Shown in pieces: positions 1 through 11,824 of a stretch of DNA of 64,000 nt. Where the stretch lies: the NCBI RefSeq assembly GCF_041296385.1, contig NC_091023.1:9734924-9798923 (forward strand), in the 5' to 3' direction. The notes below the pieces were generated by a model. The model worked only from the letters and a program-made list of their open reading frames with translations. It had not been told where the DNA came from and searched no databases. Every line of letters begins with the position of its first letter. Positions within the stretch are counted from its first letter, which is position 1. The position numbers and the translations under genes are program-made. Origin of the DNA: Aphelocoma coerulescens. Lineage: Eukaryota > Chordata > Aves > Passeriformes > Corvidae.

Positions 1-761
1 ACATCCCTCCAAGATATCCCGTTGTCTGTGAATGCCCAGATTCACCAAGAAGTGCCTTAATTTTAGTCTAGCTGGCCTCTCAACTCCTACTTCAGATGGA
101 AGGAAGATGCACTGAATAGCTCATCACTCCTCCAAGCAAGAAGAATGATGTCTTCACTGTCATCCAAAAGCCCCTTCTCCTCCTACAGGTGCTAAGGCTT
201 CCCTCCCTTCCACCCACCACTGACCAGCCTCCACAGAGCCATTCTCAGCAGCCAGCATCTCCAGTTAAAGGCAGCATCATTATTTCAGCACATCCCTGAC
301 AAAGAGGAATTCTAAAAACTGAAACAGGGAGTGATGGTGCAGCATAAGAAAACAGAGAATCCAGCCTGAGTACCTGAGATCACCGCAGTTTGTACGTATG
401 CCATACCTCAGCATTCATCCTCTTCCTACTTGTTCTCATCTTTCTTTCTAAACAATAATGTTTTGGGTTGGTTTTTTTTTTTAAATATCAGATAGGGTTC
501 CAACCTCTGGATGCCTGTTCAGGTGTAAAGCCTTGGCACGCTGTTGAATTTCTATTAAGCCAGCTCATTACCGCTGAACAATATATGTGAATTGGCTATT
601 GTTCAAAGAAGTCACTTATCAAGGCCATGCCCAGCAAAAACAAACTGTTAGTGCAAAGTTTTGAAGTGTACGAAAGAAGGATTAAAGAAGATGGATGTTG
701 TTACATTTAATCTGTATGATTAGGAGATGAGAGATCTGGTTTTTATTAAAGGGAGTCTCCC

Positions 762-870
762 TGTGATGTTAGGCAAGCTGTACAAAATCCCTGTTTTTTC
801 ATTTCCGTCTCAATAAAACGAGAATAATAGTATTTTCCTATCCAGTGGAGAGGTTTAGATCACTTCAGCC
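762..870 (+). repeat. MIR-like SINE relic
   Basis: The stretch follows the MIR core in order: a 'gtgatgttaggcaag' segment (consensus gtgaccttgggcaag), then a cagtttcc-like block, then 'aataaaacgagaataatag' (consensus gtaaaatggggataataatag). The match is by eye and diverged, as expected for an ancient amniote SINE. The ends are approximate. Confidence 0.5.
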
Positions 871-3800
871 CTAATGCTCACATTGCCGACCACCAAACTG
901 TCTGTGAAGCGTGAGGTGAAAGAAAAAACAACTCAGCCAACCACATCTGATTGACTGAATTTTTAAACTCAAATGAATTGACTTTCATCCAACTTCCAAA
1001 ACCCAAACCAACTACACACGATTAGGCTAAGAATAAGCATGAGAAATGACACTCCACAGGGTAATCTTCTGGAGAGGCTGGAAGCCCTGGGAGAGGGGCT
1101 GGGGACGAGAGCGGCTCCTCAGCCGTGACCGGGCGGCTGCGCCTGTGACAATCTCATTAATTTTGTGCGGCGGCTCCGCATCCCAGGGGCGGCTGGAGCC
1201 AGGGGCTTGCTCCTCATCCCGCCGGCTCCCAGCTCCTGCCCTCACCCCACGGGCCCGATGGCTTCCACGGCATTAAACTGCAGCTATGCACCCGAGCCTT
1301 CCGCAACCCCGCGGAGGTCACCGGTTTTTGTCCTGTCTCTTTGGAGCAGGCTGGTGCATTGCATCCTTCCCAGCAACAGGAGTGGCTGTGCAGTCTCCAT
1401 GCTGGGAAAAGGCCACGCTCAGAGCCGAGCTCTGTGAGCTGCAGGTGTGCAGGGGCTGGGCACACCTGGGCTGGGAGGGGACGCGGTCGCTCCTCTGACA
1501 CCTTGGTGGACCAAAGGGCACTTGCATCCAGGGCTTCATTTCCCATATTTCTAGGAAATTGCTGTGCTGCCTCCTACATGTTTTGCAAAAGGATGCTGCA
1601 CAGAGCCATGCTGCCTCCAGAGCCTGATCCTGCGCTCTGCTCTGACACGGCGCAGCTGGAACTGCCAGCCACTGCTGTGAGAACTGGCTTTCAATCATGA
1701 AAAGGGAAAAAAAGAAAAGAAAAATTCACTTCAAGCTTGGAAAAGCTTTGTAGTAAATTTTCAGTGTTTCTCCCACACAATCTTTGCATCAGCAAGGTTA
1801 TTGTTATTATTATTAACACAATTTAAGATTACAGGCAAATAGCTTTTAGAACATACAATGGGTGACTGCTTCCAAAAAGCATCCAAAATGTTGATGTTAA
1901 AAGGGGCTGCTGCATGCCCAAAACGTCTCCTTTCCCATTACTATCAGCAACCCTGTGCAATCCTCCATAAAGTAAAACCACATGCTGGAGCATTAATGAT
2001 AATGGATGGACAGGCTGAGGCTGCCAACGTGCAGTGCTAGGTGTTAGGTCAAGCAAGACAGAGCACAAAACAGACACAGATAGGAGAAATGCTTTCAAAT
2101 AATCACCCTCCAAGCAGTAACCGTGTGTTGAATCAAAACCATGATAGATTCCCTTGAAAACAAATCCTACCCAGAAGAACAACTGAGAAATGCAGACAAT
2201 CCCTAGGTGGCCAGCACTGCCATCTTCACCCACCTCTCAGAGGCCCAGGATCTCCATGGTGGATGTGGAGGGAAGAGATCTCCATTCAACCTTTGCATTC
2301 AACTTGTAAAGTATTTTCATTGTCAACACAGCTTCCCTCACAAACAACTCAAACACAGGTTCTGATGACGAGCCTGGTCTGAAGCTTGTCATTGCTCCTG
2401 CCATAAAAGCACAGCAGAACACAGAAAACACAGGAGTCCCTCAAATCTCACAGCTATACTGGAATCAAGAAAAGCTCAAATTAGACCTGGAAAAAAATCC
2501 CATCCTGCTCTGCTTTTGCTAAATTGTGTGCAATCCAGCTGCAGCAAGTCCCAGGGGCACCTTGCCAGGCAGAGCTGTGGCAGCCCAGAGATGCAGCAGC
2601 CCCCACCCTCCCTGGGGATCACAGCCATGCAAGCACCACCTTGCTGGCTCACCATGGATGGTTTGAGTCACTACGGGGATGGAAGTGGTCCCCACGCTTC
2701 AAAAGGCTCCAAAACATGCTCTCACGAATCAAACAGCTGAAAATAAAGCCCAGCAGCCAGATAAGTGGGGCAAAGGCTGTGACTCTGCAAGACATTAGAA
2801 GAAAGTGGGTTTCCCTTTCTTCCTTTTCTCCCTGTTGTTTTTTGGCTAAAGGCTCAAGGTTGTCTCCGGGACACAGCTTTCTCCATCCTCCGTGAGCTGA
2901 AGTGACCCAGCTTGTGTCGGCAGGCTGGCTGGTACTGCAGGGGTCTGCCAGCCTGACCTCAGCCCCTGGCCTGGCAGTTCCCACTCTGAAACCTGAATCC
3001 CAGGAGCTCCCAGTGCTGTGAGTGCTGCCTCTCGGGTCACACTGGCTGATGCTGGGTTTGTGTGTGCTGCACTCCCCCAGGCAGATTCAGCAGAGGCAGG
3101 CTGTGCCAGCAGCACCTGGGGACAATGACAAGTGGCAGGAGCTGTTCCTCAAGGCCAGCCTGCCCTGCTGCATGGAGAGGGACCAACTCCAGCCCCTGGC
3201 ATATCCTCCTGCCCCCACCCCTGCTCCTGGCAACCCATCCACCTGAGCCTGCCTGCCAAGTTACTGCACCTCTGACACCCACACACCTCTTGGTCCCACC
3301 TCCTGCTCCCATTGATGCCTTGGCAGCAATTCCCTTTTTCCAAACTAAACCTAGGAACCAAACACAACAGAGGGCATGCATGGAGCATGAGGGTGCTTCA
3401 GGATGCCCATGTCACAGCACCTGCCTTACTGATGCCAGCAAACTACAAATCAAATAAACCTCTTTGAACAAGAGATGCCTTGAAGCACAGACTGAGGGAT
3501 CCCCTGTGTGGGGAGGCACAGGGATGGTATAAGGTCAGGGTTGTTCACAGCTGAGTTTCATGGCAAGCAGAGCAAGAGAGAGAAAGCCCTTGGTGCTGAT
3601 GAAGGCAAGCAAAGCCAGCACACTGACACAGGAAGAATTAAATGCTGGGGAGGCTTCTGGCCTGTCATGGCTTAGAACTTGTAAACACAACAGTGGTTAT
3701 TACCAGAGCTGAACAATAAGACTGGAAAACAGAGGTCTCCACTGAGGCAATTGCTGAATTACAGCAGCTATGAGAAGTAAAAGATTTGCTCTTCCCTACC

Positions 3801-5456
3801 AGAAGGCGCTTGGCTTCCCATGGTACCTGTCTGGTCTCAACTGCTTTAACACCTTGTGCCATGTGCTGCAGGATTAGGTGGCTGAGCAGCTCAAGTGGGT
3901 GTCAGAGAGCTGCACCTAAGGGTGGCCAAACTTCCGAGTTTGTGAGAAATCTAAGTGTCCTGAAATCTGGTTTCACTCCAACTTGCAAAAAAAGCTAACA
4001 CTTGTAAAATTTCTCATGACACAGAATGACTTTCCCATCTAAAAAGAATATCTGGTAAACATCAGCATGAGGCATTTCTGCAATCAGCTGTTCTCTCCAC
4101 AAAGCCCAGTAGCTCTGAATTAAAACAAGATGAGAAAACCACAGTTAAATTCTCAGGGAAACTCTGCTCTCATCCTACCCCTTCCTCTGGGGACCCAGCT
4201 CACACAGACTCCCTGGAAACCCTCATAGCCTGTCTTAGGTTGGGTTTGTAGATTTTGGGGAGTTGGACTGCAGAGCCAGGAACCCAGTGCCTTCCTCAGT
4301 GTGAAACCACTGAACGTGCAAGTGAAACCAGCTGGTGGCCAAACCACCCCACCAAGGCCAGTGGGGACCCAGTAGGACCCTCAGTGAAGCCCAGGGAGTG
4401 TCACTGTACATCTGCTCCACCAAGACACTTCTGGTGGTGGCAGAACCAGCCTGATAAGTCACCTTCCAACAACTTGCTTCTGGAGAGTGCAGCAACAGGT
4501 CGAAGAGCGGCTGGACTGGCAGGAGGCCACGTAGGCCACACAACACTCACTATGCCCAGAGGACAAGGAAGCCCCCAGGGAAGTGGAGTATCAGTGCCAT
4601 GAAATTATTCATTTCATCTAAGCACAAGGTTTCATAACACCCATTTATTCATCCCAGTTATGTGCACCCACCCCAGTGACCATTTACAGCTTCCAGACCA
4701 GTGCATCCAAAGGAAGCTGCTCTTGGTGCTGTTCCTAGCACATGTGGTCATCCTGAGAGGATGCTTCTAACACAGCCAACAAATAAGGGAGGGACAGGAA
4801 CACAACCAAGATCTGCTTGCTTAGTTCTGCTGCCAGACTGGAAATAAAACTTCCAGCCACTGGAATGGCCAAAACATGTTCCCTTTGTACTCACTGCACA
4901 CTCAGAATTACCTCTTTTGTGTTATCCTGGGAGTTTCCTTTAATATAATCTTCTTTTTCTGTTGTTTTAATTGTGAATCCCTGGAGCATTTAAAGCCAAT
5001 TCTGGTAAAGCAAACGCAAAACCACAAACCACACTTCCACTCCAAATATCCACTCATAAAGCTTCAGGTTCAAAAAGCAACAAGGGGACAGGATGGCTCA
5101 GGTGCCCCCCCAACACCTGTGAGTGAATTGCTCCCACAGTCACTGCTGCCTTGCCAGGAGGAGGGGGCAGCTGAGAAAGGATCAGGGATGAGCATTTATG
5201 GCCCGGGCTCCCAAACCGGGCACTCCTATGAATGTGGCAGATCCAGTTGGAGGCTGATGACAGCCCTCCTGTGTCTGCAGCCTCTGACTAGGCAGCACCA
5301 CACCCACCAGGGACAATCCCAGCTCCCAGCACAGCGACACAACGGCACAAGGGACACAGTGTTAGAAGGGCTGGGAGGCTTTGGATGCCTCATCATCCCT
5401 TCATCCCTCCATCTCTCACACCACTCCCAAGGAGGCAAACTTAAGGCAAGAGTATG

Positions 5457-5535
5457 AGGGGGGACTTTCTCCTCTTTCCCCCCCCCAAGGTGCTGAAACC
5501 CAGTGAGGCCAACGGGGGGGAGGGGGGCGAGGGGG
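5457..5535. repeat. G/C homopolymer cluster
   Basis: The cluster holds G6 (5458-5463), a C run near 5478-5486, then G7 (5514-5520), G6 (5522-5527) and G5 (5531-5535) separated by only 1-3 bases. The last three runs could fold into a G-quadruplex on the plus strand, since G7 can supply two G3 tracts. No gene is associated. Confidence 0.55.
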
Positions 5536-8199
5536 TTACGTCAGAGCAAGGGACATCTTTGACCTCCAGTCAGTTGTCAGGGTATTTCAAATCCTATCTT
5601 TCAGGTTTGGGAACCGAGGATAAGTCTTCACCAGCTGTGGCAGCTAAGAGCCCCAGCAGCTCCCGCCTGCACCCTGTGAGGCATCTGCTGATGCTGAGAT
5701 GCTCCTGGAGATGATCCCAATTAAAGAAGTGAGGCTGACACAATTTCAGCTGCACGAGGGAGATGAGAAAATGAACAGTGTCACTGAGTGTCTGCAGGAA
5801 CAAATTTACAAACCTAATCACCTCCCAGCATAGCCAGGCTGCCAGTGCCTGAAGAAGGGTGATAGGGGAGAAGAAAGCTTTTGGGACTCTTAAAGAATAT
5901 AAATTCACCCTAATAGGAATTGGATCTGTTCCTGCCTGTAATCAACAGCAGAACTTAGATCCTGAACTGGAATATTAATACAAGTGTTCAATGGGAGATG
6001 AAAACCTCTCAAAACCTCCCTCAAATGATGAGAATTAAACATCAGAAGCACAGCACAGCAAACTGCAATGCAGTTGTGCTGTCGGGAGGAGTCTGCTGAA
6101 AGGGGAGGTTGAGAAATTCCATGGAAGATATGACTGCCTTCTGGTAGTGCCCAGGACAATACATCCATTCTGACTGCTTCCTGGCATGCTGATTTTTCAT
6201 TCCAGATACCCTCCCAAACTTGGGTGTGATCCCTGTTTCTCTTTAAAAAACAGGATAACTGAAGTTTTAGTCCAGGTTGATCAGGTGCATCCTCTGTGCC
6301 TAAAGAAGACCAATACATGGGAACAGGAAAGAATCTGTTATTGTAACATCTGCTGTATTTTGTTATTCTGCATTACTGCTGTTATGGTTTGGGGGGTGGG
6401 GAATATCTCTTGACACTTCAGTGAGGTACTAAGTATTTGGGTTGTTCAGTTTAGGATACTGCATTGCAAATGAGCAGCTTTTCCTGAAAATAAAGTTGAT
6501 AGGCAACAGCTAACACTGAGAAGGGCACAGTTCCAGGACAGAGCTTGCTGCTGAAGTCCAGGCTGTAGGCACACCTTCCTCTGGCAGAAGAGGGGTCTGA
6601 GAGAGTGATCACCTGAGGAACATACTCCAGGTGGCAGGCAGCTCTTGCAAAAGGCATTTTTGTTCTCTCACATTCAGTTTCCCTCCATGGTGTGTTTGGC
6701 CACAGGGGTTACAAAGCAGCAGAGACCTCCAGCACACCGAGGCACTGCAGGGTGGGACAGAGCCCACAGCCAGCAGGCACTTGGCCAAATGGAAGCCCAT
6801 CATACCCCAGGTTCCTCCCCGAGGCTCAAGTGGGGAACTCAGGCCATTCCTGTGCATCCTACCCCATCCTCAGGAAGCTTCTGCTGCCAAGGCCCTCTCC
6901 CATATTCCCTGCTGCCCCCAAGCAAGCAGCACTCTGAGACAGGGGTGTGTCTTCCACACCACATCAGGCCCCTGAAGACTGAAGGAAGAATGAGTTTTCA
7001 CTTCCCCGAGGACAAAAGAAAGGTGCTGGCAAACCTTGCAGGAAAACACTGTCTTGAGAAGGGTACAAAGCAGAGCTCCAGCAGGAACATGCACAGGTTG
7101 GGCAGCTCCATACCAGCAAAGCCCCCAGCCCTGACATGTGCACGCTCCACTCCTGCATGTCCCAACCCAGGTGCTCTGTCAGACTGGCATGACTAATATT
7201 TGGAGGTTTACTTGGCAAAAGCAGCAAGACCTTACATCTTCACCACACAGGCCCAAACAGCTGCTGCAAAGCCAAGTCTGTGTTCAGGAGGTGCCAGGAG
7301 GGTGCCAGCGAGTTCCAGGCTGCAATGGCCGTCCTCCTCTGAGCAGTGCCAGCAGCACCACGGGCAAAAGGGGCTGCTCAGAATTCTCCTGATTTCCAGC
7401 CCACACAGAATGATGGGAGGGGAAGAGAAGGATGTGTGCCACACATACAGGGTGCCACAGGGTGACCCCAGGCCCTCTGTGTCCCTCTCACAGCCCAGAC
7501 CTCTCCTTTGGCTTCACTTTGGCTTCAGCAGAAGTTTCCTGTTCCTCAGAGAAAAGCAAAACCTCAGGGCCTTTGAGCTTCATAATTCACTTTGCAAGCG
7601 AGGCACAGAGAGAGACAGACGTGACCTAGAATGCTCGGTATCTCCTCCTGCTCTGCCCTGTCAAAGCAAAGGTCCCACTCCTCACCCCACTCCCTGCCCT
7701 GCTCCATCACATCTCTCCTAGAGTGATCATTCAGTGCTCAACTACTGAAGAAAAGGGAGAATTCATAGCACTTTTTAGCAAAACATCTTTGTTGCAAGCT
7801 TGTCAGTACCATATCAACTCTTCTTACACACAGCAGATGCACAGTAACAACTGCACATGACATTGCAGAGCATCAGTGACTGAGGCTGCCAAAAAACAAT
7901 AAAATACATTAAGAACTCTATTTTCCCCTGTCACTTACATGACAGATCTCCTTAATTAACTACTTTGCTGTCAGAGAAAATTAATGAATGAGAGAGAAAT
8001 GGGCTTTCTTTGTTATTAGTACCTCTATTGCTTTCTAATCTGTCAGCTTAATTTCGTGTTAAGGAAAGTGAGGATTAAAAGCCCCAGTTGCTGGAAGGGT
8101 GGGGCCAGGGACTGAAGCTCCGTAAGGAGCTGGACCACGGCTGGGCTTAGAGATCTGATGCTGCAGAAAGGCAAAGCCTGGGGAGAGCAGTGCAGAGGG

Positions 8200-8680
8200 G
8201 CCCGTGGCTGGGGTTGGCAGGCAGCTGCCATCTTTCTGTCGGGGCAGTGGAGCCATAGGGGCATCATCGCCCACCCGGTGGGGACTGCTCTGGCCGTGCA
8301 GGGCAGGAGGTGAGGGGCAGACTGACGCTGGGACTGAGCTGAAAGGGGGACGAAGACAGCAGCTGCCGCCTGCCCGCAGTCCCCGTGCACCCTGCGCTGC
8401 TGCTCCCGAGGGGGCGACAGGGACACACGGCTGGGGGAGGAGGGTGACAGAGACACACCGCCGGGGGAGGATGGTGAAGGGACACACCGCCAGGGGAGGA
8501 GGGTGAAGGGACACACCGCCGGGGGAGGAGGGTGAAGGGACACACCGCCAGGGGAGGAGGGTGAAGGGACACACCGCCGGGGGAGGATGCCGGCGGAGCT
8601 GGTGCGATAGGGACGGGCGGGACCAGCCCCGCAGCCCCCGCACCCCGCCCAGCGCAGCCGCGACACGCGGGGACAACAGA
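8200..8680. other. GC- and CpG-rich segment around a minisatellite
   Basis: This block is much richer in GC and CpG than its flanks, which become AT-rich simple sequence (AAT/AAC-like) at about 8695-8745. It contains the 29-bp tandem repeat. Long overlapping frames on both strands result from the repeat period not being divisible by three, so I do not call a gene. It could be a regulatory CpG element or the start of a non-coding transcript. Confidence 0.5.
8423..8589 (+). repeat. 29-bp G-rich minisatellite, about 5.7 copies
   Basis: The shared motif 'acacaccgcc' starts at 8453, 8482, 8511, 8540 and 8569, exactly 29 bp apart. It is preceded by a diverged 30-bp copy from 8423. Each unit carries a run of G tracts (GGGG/GGGGG, GG, GGG, GGG). 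The base at unit position 11 alternates G, A, G, A, G along the array, so the array may have grown as 58-bp dimers. Confidence 0.9.
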
Positions 8681-8699
8681 ATCCCAACAAACCTAACTA

Positions 8700-11130
8700 T
8701 AATAACAACAACAATAATAACACAAAAAATAACAATGGCAAACTCGGCAATGACCAAGAGGTGACGGGACAATAGAGGAAGTGACCATCGCTGCTTCAGC
8801 CCTGCACAAGTGACCAGTGGGCCCCGATTGCACAGCCTGTGCAGGGGATGGAGCTGCCACACTCGTCTTCAGCAAATGAGACAATTTCTGGTTTGCGTTC
8901 CTGTTACAAACACAAGATTTCTGAAACGTGTGTTTTCCTCTACCAAGCAGCTGCAAAGCTTTGTTTGTACTGGGTACAGAGCACGGCACCAACACAGGTG
9001 AAGAGAAGCATACTCCCGTCCTGGACCCACCAGTGTAAATCTGGGAACCTCAGCTGTCCTCATAGGACTGCCTTAGGATTTACCAAAGCATTAATGAAAG
9101 CTGAATTTGGCCCAGAATTCAGGAAAGAAGAGTGCTTTTCATCATTTTCTTCCCCAAAAGAATCAAGTTTGCCAGCTTCTTTTTAACAAGAGAGGCTGAG
9201 CTTGTGATCTCACTGACCACACCAGTGGTTTCCTGGGTGCCTGCCTGCACCACGGCACCGTGCCAGGAGTGGGGAGCAAGGGAGCACCCCCTGCCTTTGT
9301 GCTCGTATCCAGGCATCAGGGAGTGCTCCCGCTGCTCCTGGGCAACTCATCTCTCAGAAATACCACTGTGCTTGCTTCAGCGGAGACAAAAGACACAATT
9401 TCTGTTGCCAGGGGCTAAACAACAAAAAAAACCCCACCAAACCAACAGCAGTCACCTCTTCAGGCTGTGTTAAAGTGACCCCAGAGCAAGTTCTCCGGCT
9501 TCTTCTGACCCCCACTGCTCATGACTCCATCCCTCAGCACACACCCTGCTCCTGCAAGAACAGATTTCCTGCCTCCATCACCCAGACTGTGCCAGTGACC
9601 CAGTGACCCTTGTCAAACTCCCTCTTCAGTTTCCCACCAAGGCTGTTTTCCCCAGTGTGCTTTGCTGGGACGAGCACACAGGATGGGAAGCCCTGGCTGA
9701 GCTTGCTGCCAGGCTTGCCAGCCCCACACACCTCATGCATCCACTCCCTCTGGCTGCTTACCAGGAAGCTCCTCTCAGGGTGTGTGGGACACAGACCTTC
9801 AGCAGATCCCGCCAACCTGTGCTCCTTATTAGACTGTTTTAAAAAGCCTGAAAGAAATGGCACAGTGTGCAAGGAAGAAGGATAAAATAGAGGCTGCAGA
9901 GATATAAACGGTCTGGAAAATGTGAATCTTTGCTTTCCACTACTGAAGCCATCCATGGAGAAATGTGCCCTCTGACCCAATACACCTTGCACACCTGCCT
10001 GTGTCATAGAGAATTTGTACTAGATATATCCTGTGCTTAAAACACATAGATTTTACACACTACCTGTTAAAAGCAATATTTTCAGAGCCATTCTCCTTTG
10101 ACTTGAAGCCCTTTTCCACGACCTGCTGCAGGCAGGTGAAACTTGTCCCTTTTTTTTTCCAAATGATGAAGCATTTTCCCCAGGCTAGATACTGACCTTC
10201 TATCCCTTTCTTTTAGGTAAAATAAGATTTATAATAAATACTCTCACTCAAGTACCTTTGGCATGAGAGAGTAGAGAGAAGGCCATGAAATCTCTCTTTA
10301 AAGCTGTTTCTCCCACTTCTGGCTTTATTCCCAAGTTCATGATTATCCTGTCCCTGTAACCTCACGTTTGAAGAGCACTGCCCTGCTCTGATCACTCTCC
10401 TCTCCCCATGTGCCTCCAGCCCACCCTTGCACATACCACAGCAGGCCCAGGGATCCAGCCCCTGCAAGCTCCTCTTTGCTGCTTCCCCACTGACCAGACA
10501 TTTTCTCCAGCTCTGAAAAGACCTGGCTGAGTTTCTAGTGTGCTAGGAAAGATTAAATAATCACCCTTGTAGATATAAAATAGCACAGTATGAGTCATTA
10601 AAAAGTCCACAATTTTTGCAGAGCTTGTGAAAACCTGGGGGATGTTTGTAGGTGTCCAGTGGATGAAGTGTCCTGTTGTGAATGTTTTGGTCCCCAAATT
10701 GAAGGGTTCATGAGCATCACTTGGCAGGGTAGCACCAGCTGGGAGGGCCCAGAGCAGGGACTGCCCTATACCCCCAGCAGAATTCAGGTATCTTTAAGGG
10801 AGAAAATACCTCTTTGTTGTACTCTTTGGATGGTAAGTATCATCAGATGTGGCTCTTCTTTGAATAATTTCACTCCTCCTTCATATTCTTCCCATCTCTT
10901 TCCCTCTGAGATTTATTTAATCCTACTTGAGAAAGAAAACTGATCAAGATGGGAGTTATTTCAGCATCTGTTGATGCTGAATCATGACTACATTTCTCCC
11001 GTCCTTTTTACTCTCGAGCATTTAGCAATTCCCTCCAAGACTCTTAACTTCTCTTGTCTTTTGTTAATTAAAACCCAGCTAGCATTGCCTGCTAATTGCA
11101 CACTGGTTTAACAAAGCCTGGCCCATTGCT
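8700..11130. other. Intergenic DNA downstream of FAM124B
   Basis: No coding exon is supported. The first 45 bases are AAT/AAC-like low-complexity sequence. The last 100-150 bases are AT-rich with several TAATTA-type cores (near 11067-11100). The frames present are short and occur on both strands. Confidence 0.5.
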
Positions 11131-11133
11131 GTG

Positions 11134-11139
11134 TTTATT
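11134..11139 (-). terminator. FAM124B: Candidate FAM124B polyadenylation signal (AATAAA)
   Basis: This is the first AATAAA on the minus strand after the FAM124B stop codon, about 690 nt downstream. T/G-rich sequence (TTTGTT, then GTGTG) follows within 40 nt. It is positional evidence only, and the hexamer lies in an AT-rich stretch where chance matches are likely. Confidence 0.35.
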
Positions 11140-11824
11140 TTAAGTGTCATATGAATAGGCAATAGCAGATTTTACTGGCACTTCTCAAGTGTGTGGTTTT
11201 TTGCATGTACTGTGCCGAGTTGGGAAAGAGGCCTCACAAGAAATATTTTTCTTGAGAAATATTTAAAAGAACATTCTTATGTTTCAAATATTGCATAAAA
11301 TTGACAGCACTGATAGATTTTAAATACCAGCAACAGGGGAAACAAGAAGGAACACAAAGGAAAACCAGCATAAGCCCTGTGACCATGCCACAACCTCGTT
11401 CCAGTATGTCCTGGCAAGGGATGGTGAGTCCCCATGGCTGGGGGCATGCAGCTGCCTGGGCAGCTCAGGCAAGCTGCACCTTCAAAAACCGTCTGAAGAT
11501 GTCACTGTCTATTTTTTAGCATCTTAGAACAGCTGTAGGAGTCATATGGCTTATTCCCGTTCATTGCACAACATACCCCTCACGTACTGTGCATTAGAAA
11601 AACCAAACCAAAACAACGACTTTCTGTAAACAGTGTTATTTTTCCTGCTTTCCTGCAGCCTCCTTAGCACCTCTCCATGGAAAGTTAGTGTCTGCCTCGG
11701 TGACCCCATTACTGAGGTGTCACAGCTACAGAGGGACAACCTGAGCAGCAGCAGTCACAGGACATCCAAAAGTGCTCTGCTGTCCTTTGGGAAGGATGAG
11801 TCCATCTGGCACGTTTGGTTTCAG

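Larger units (their letters stand above)
1..8040. other. Intergenic DNA, no gene supported
   Basis: No open frame here has splice signals, a recognisable domain or consistent codon use. The many 60-190 codon frames overlap on both strands, as expected in moderately GC-rich non-coding DNA. Visible contents are a MIR-like relic (762-870), a CpG-rich patch (about 1075-1330) and G/C homopolymer runs (5457-5535). By synteny with human 2q36 this should be the gap between SERPINE2 and FAM124B; that is inference, because no SERPINE2 exon was seen. Confidence 0.6.

Noticed and set aside
1027..1700. Several 70-126 codon frames on both strands
   Set aside because: They fall in a CpG/GC-rich patch where stops are rare. 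None has conserved motifs or splice sites.
8043..8862. Long minus-strand frames (215, 267 and 102 codons) and opposing plus-strand frames
   Set aside because: They run through the 29-bp tandem repeat. A period not divisible by three carries the same Pro/Ser-rich peptide through all frames, so the openness reflects the repeat and not a gene.
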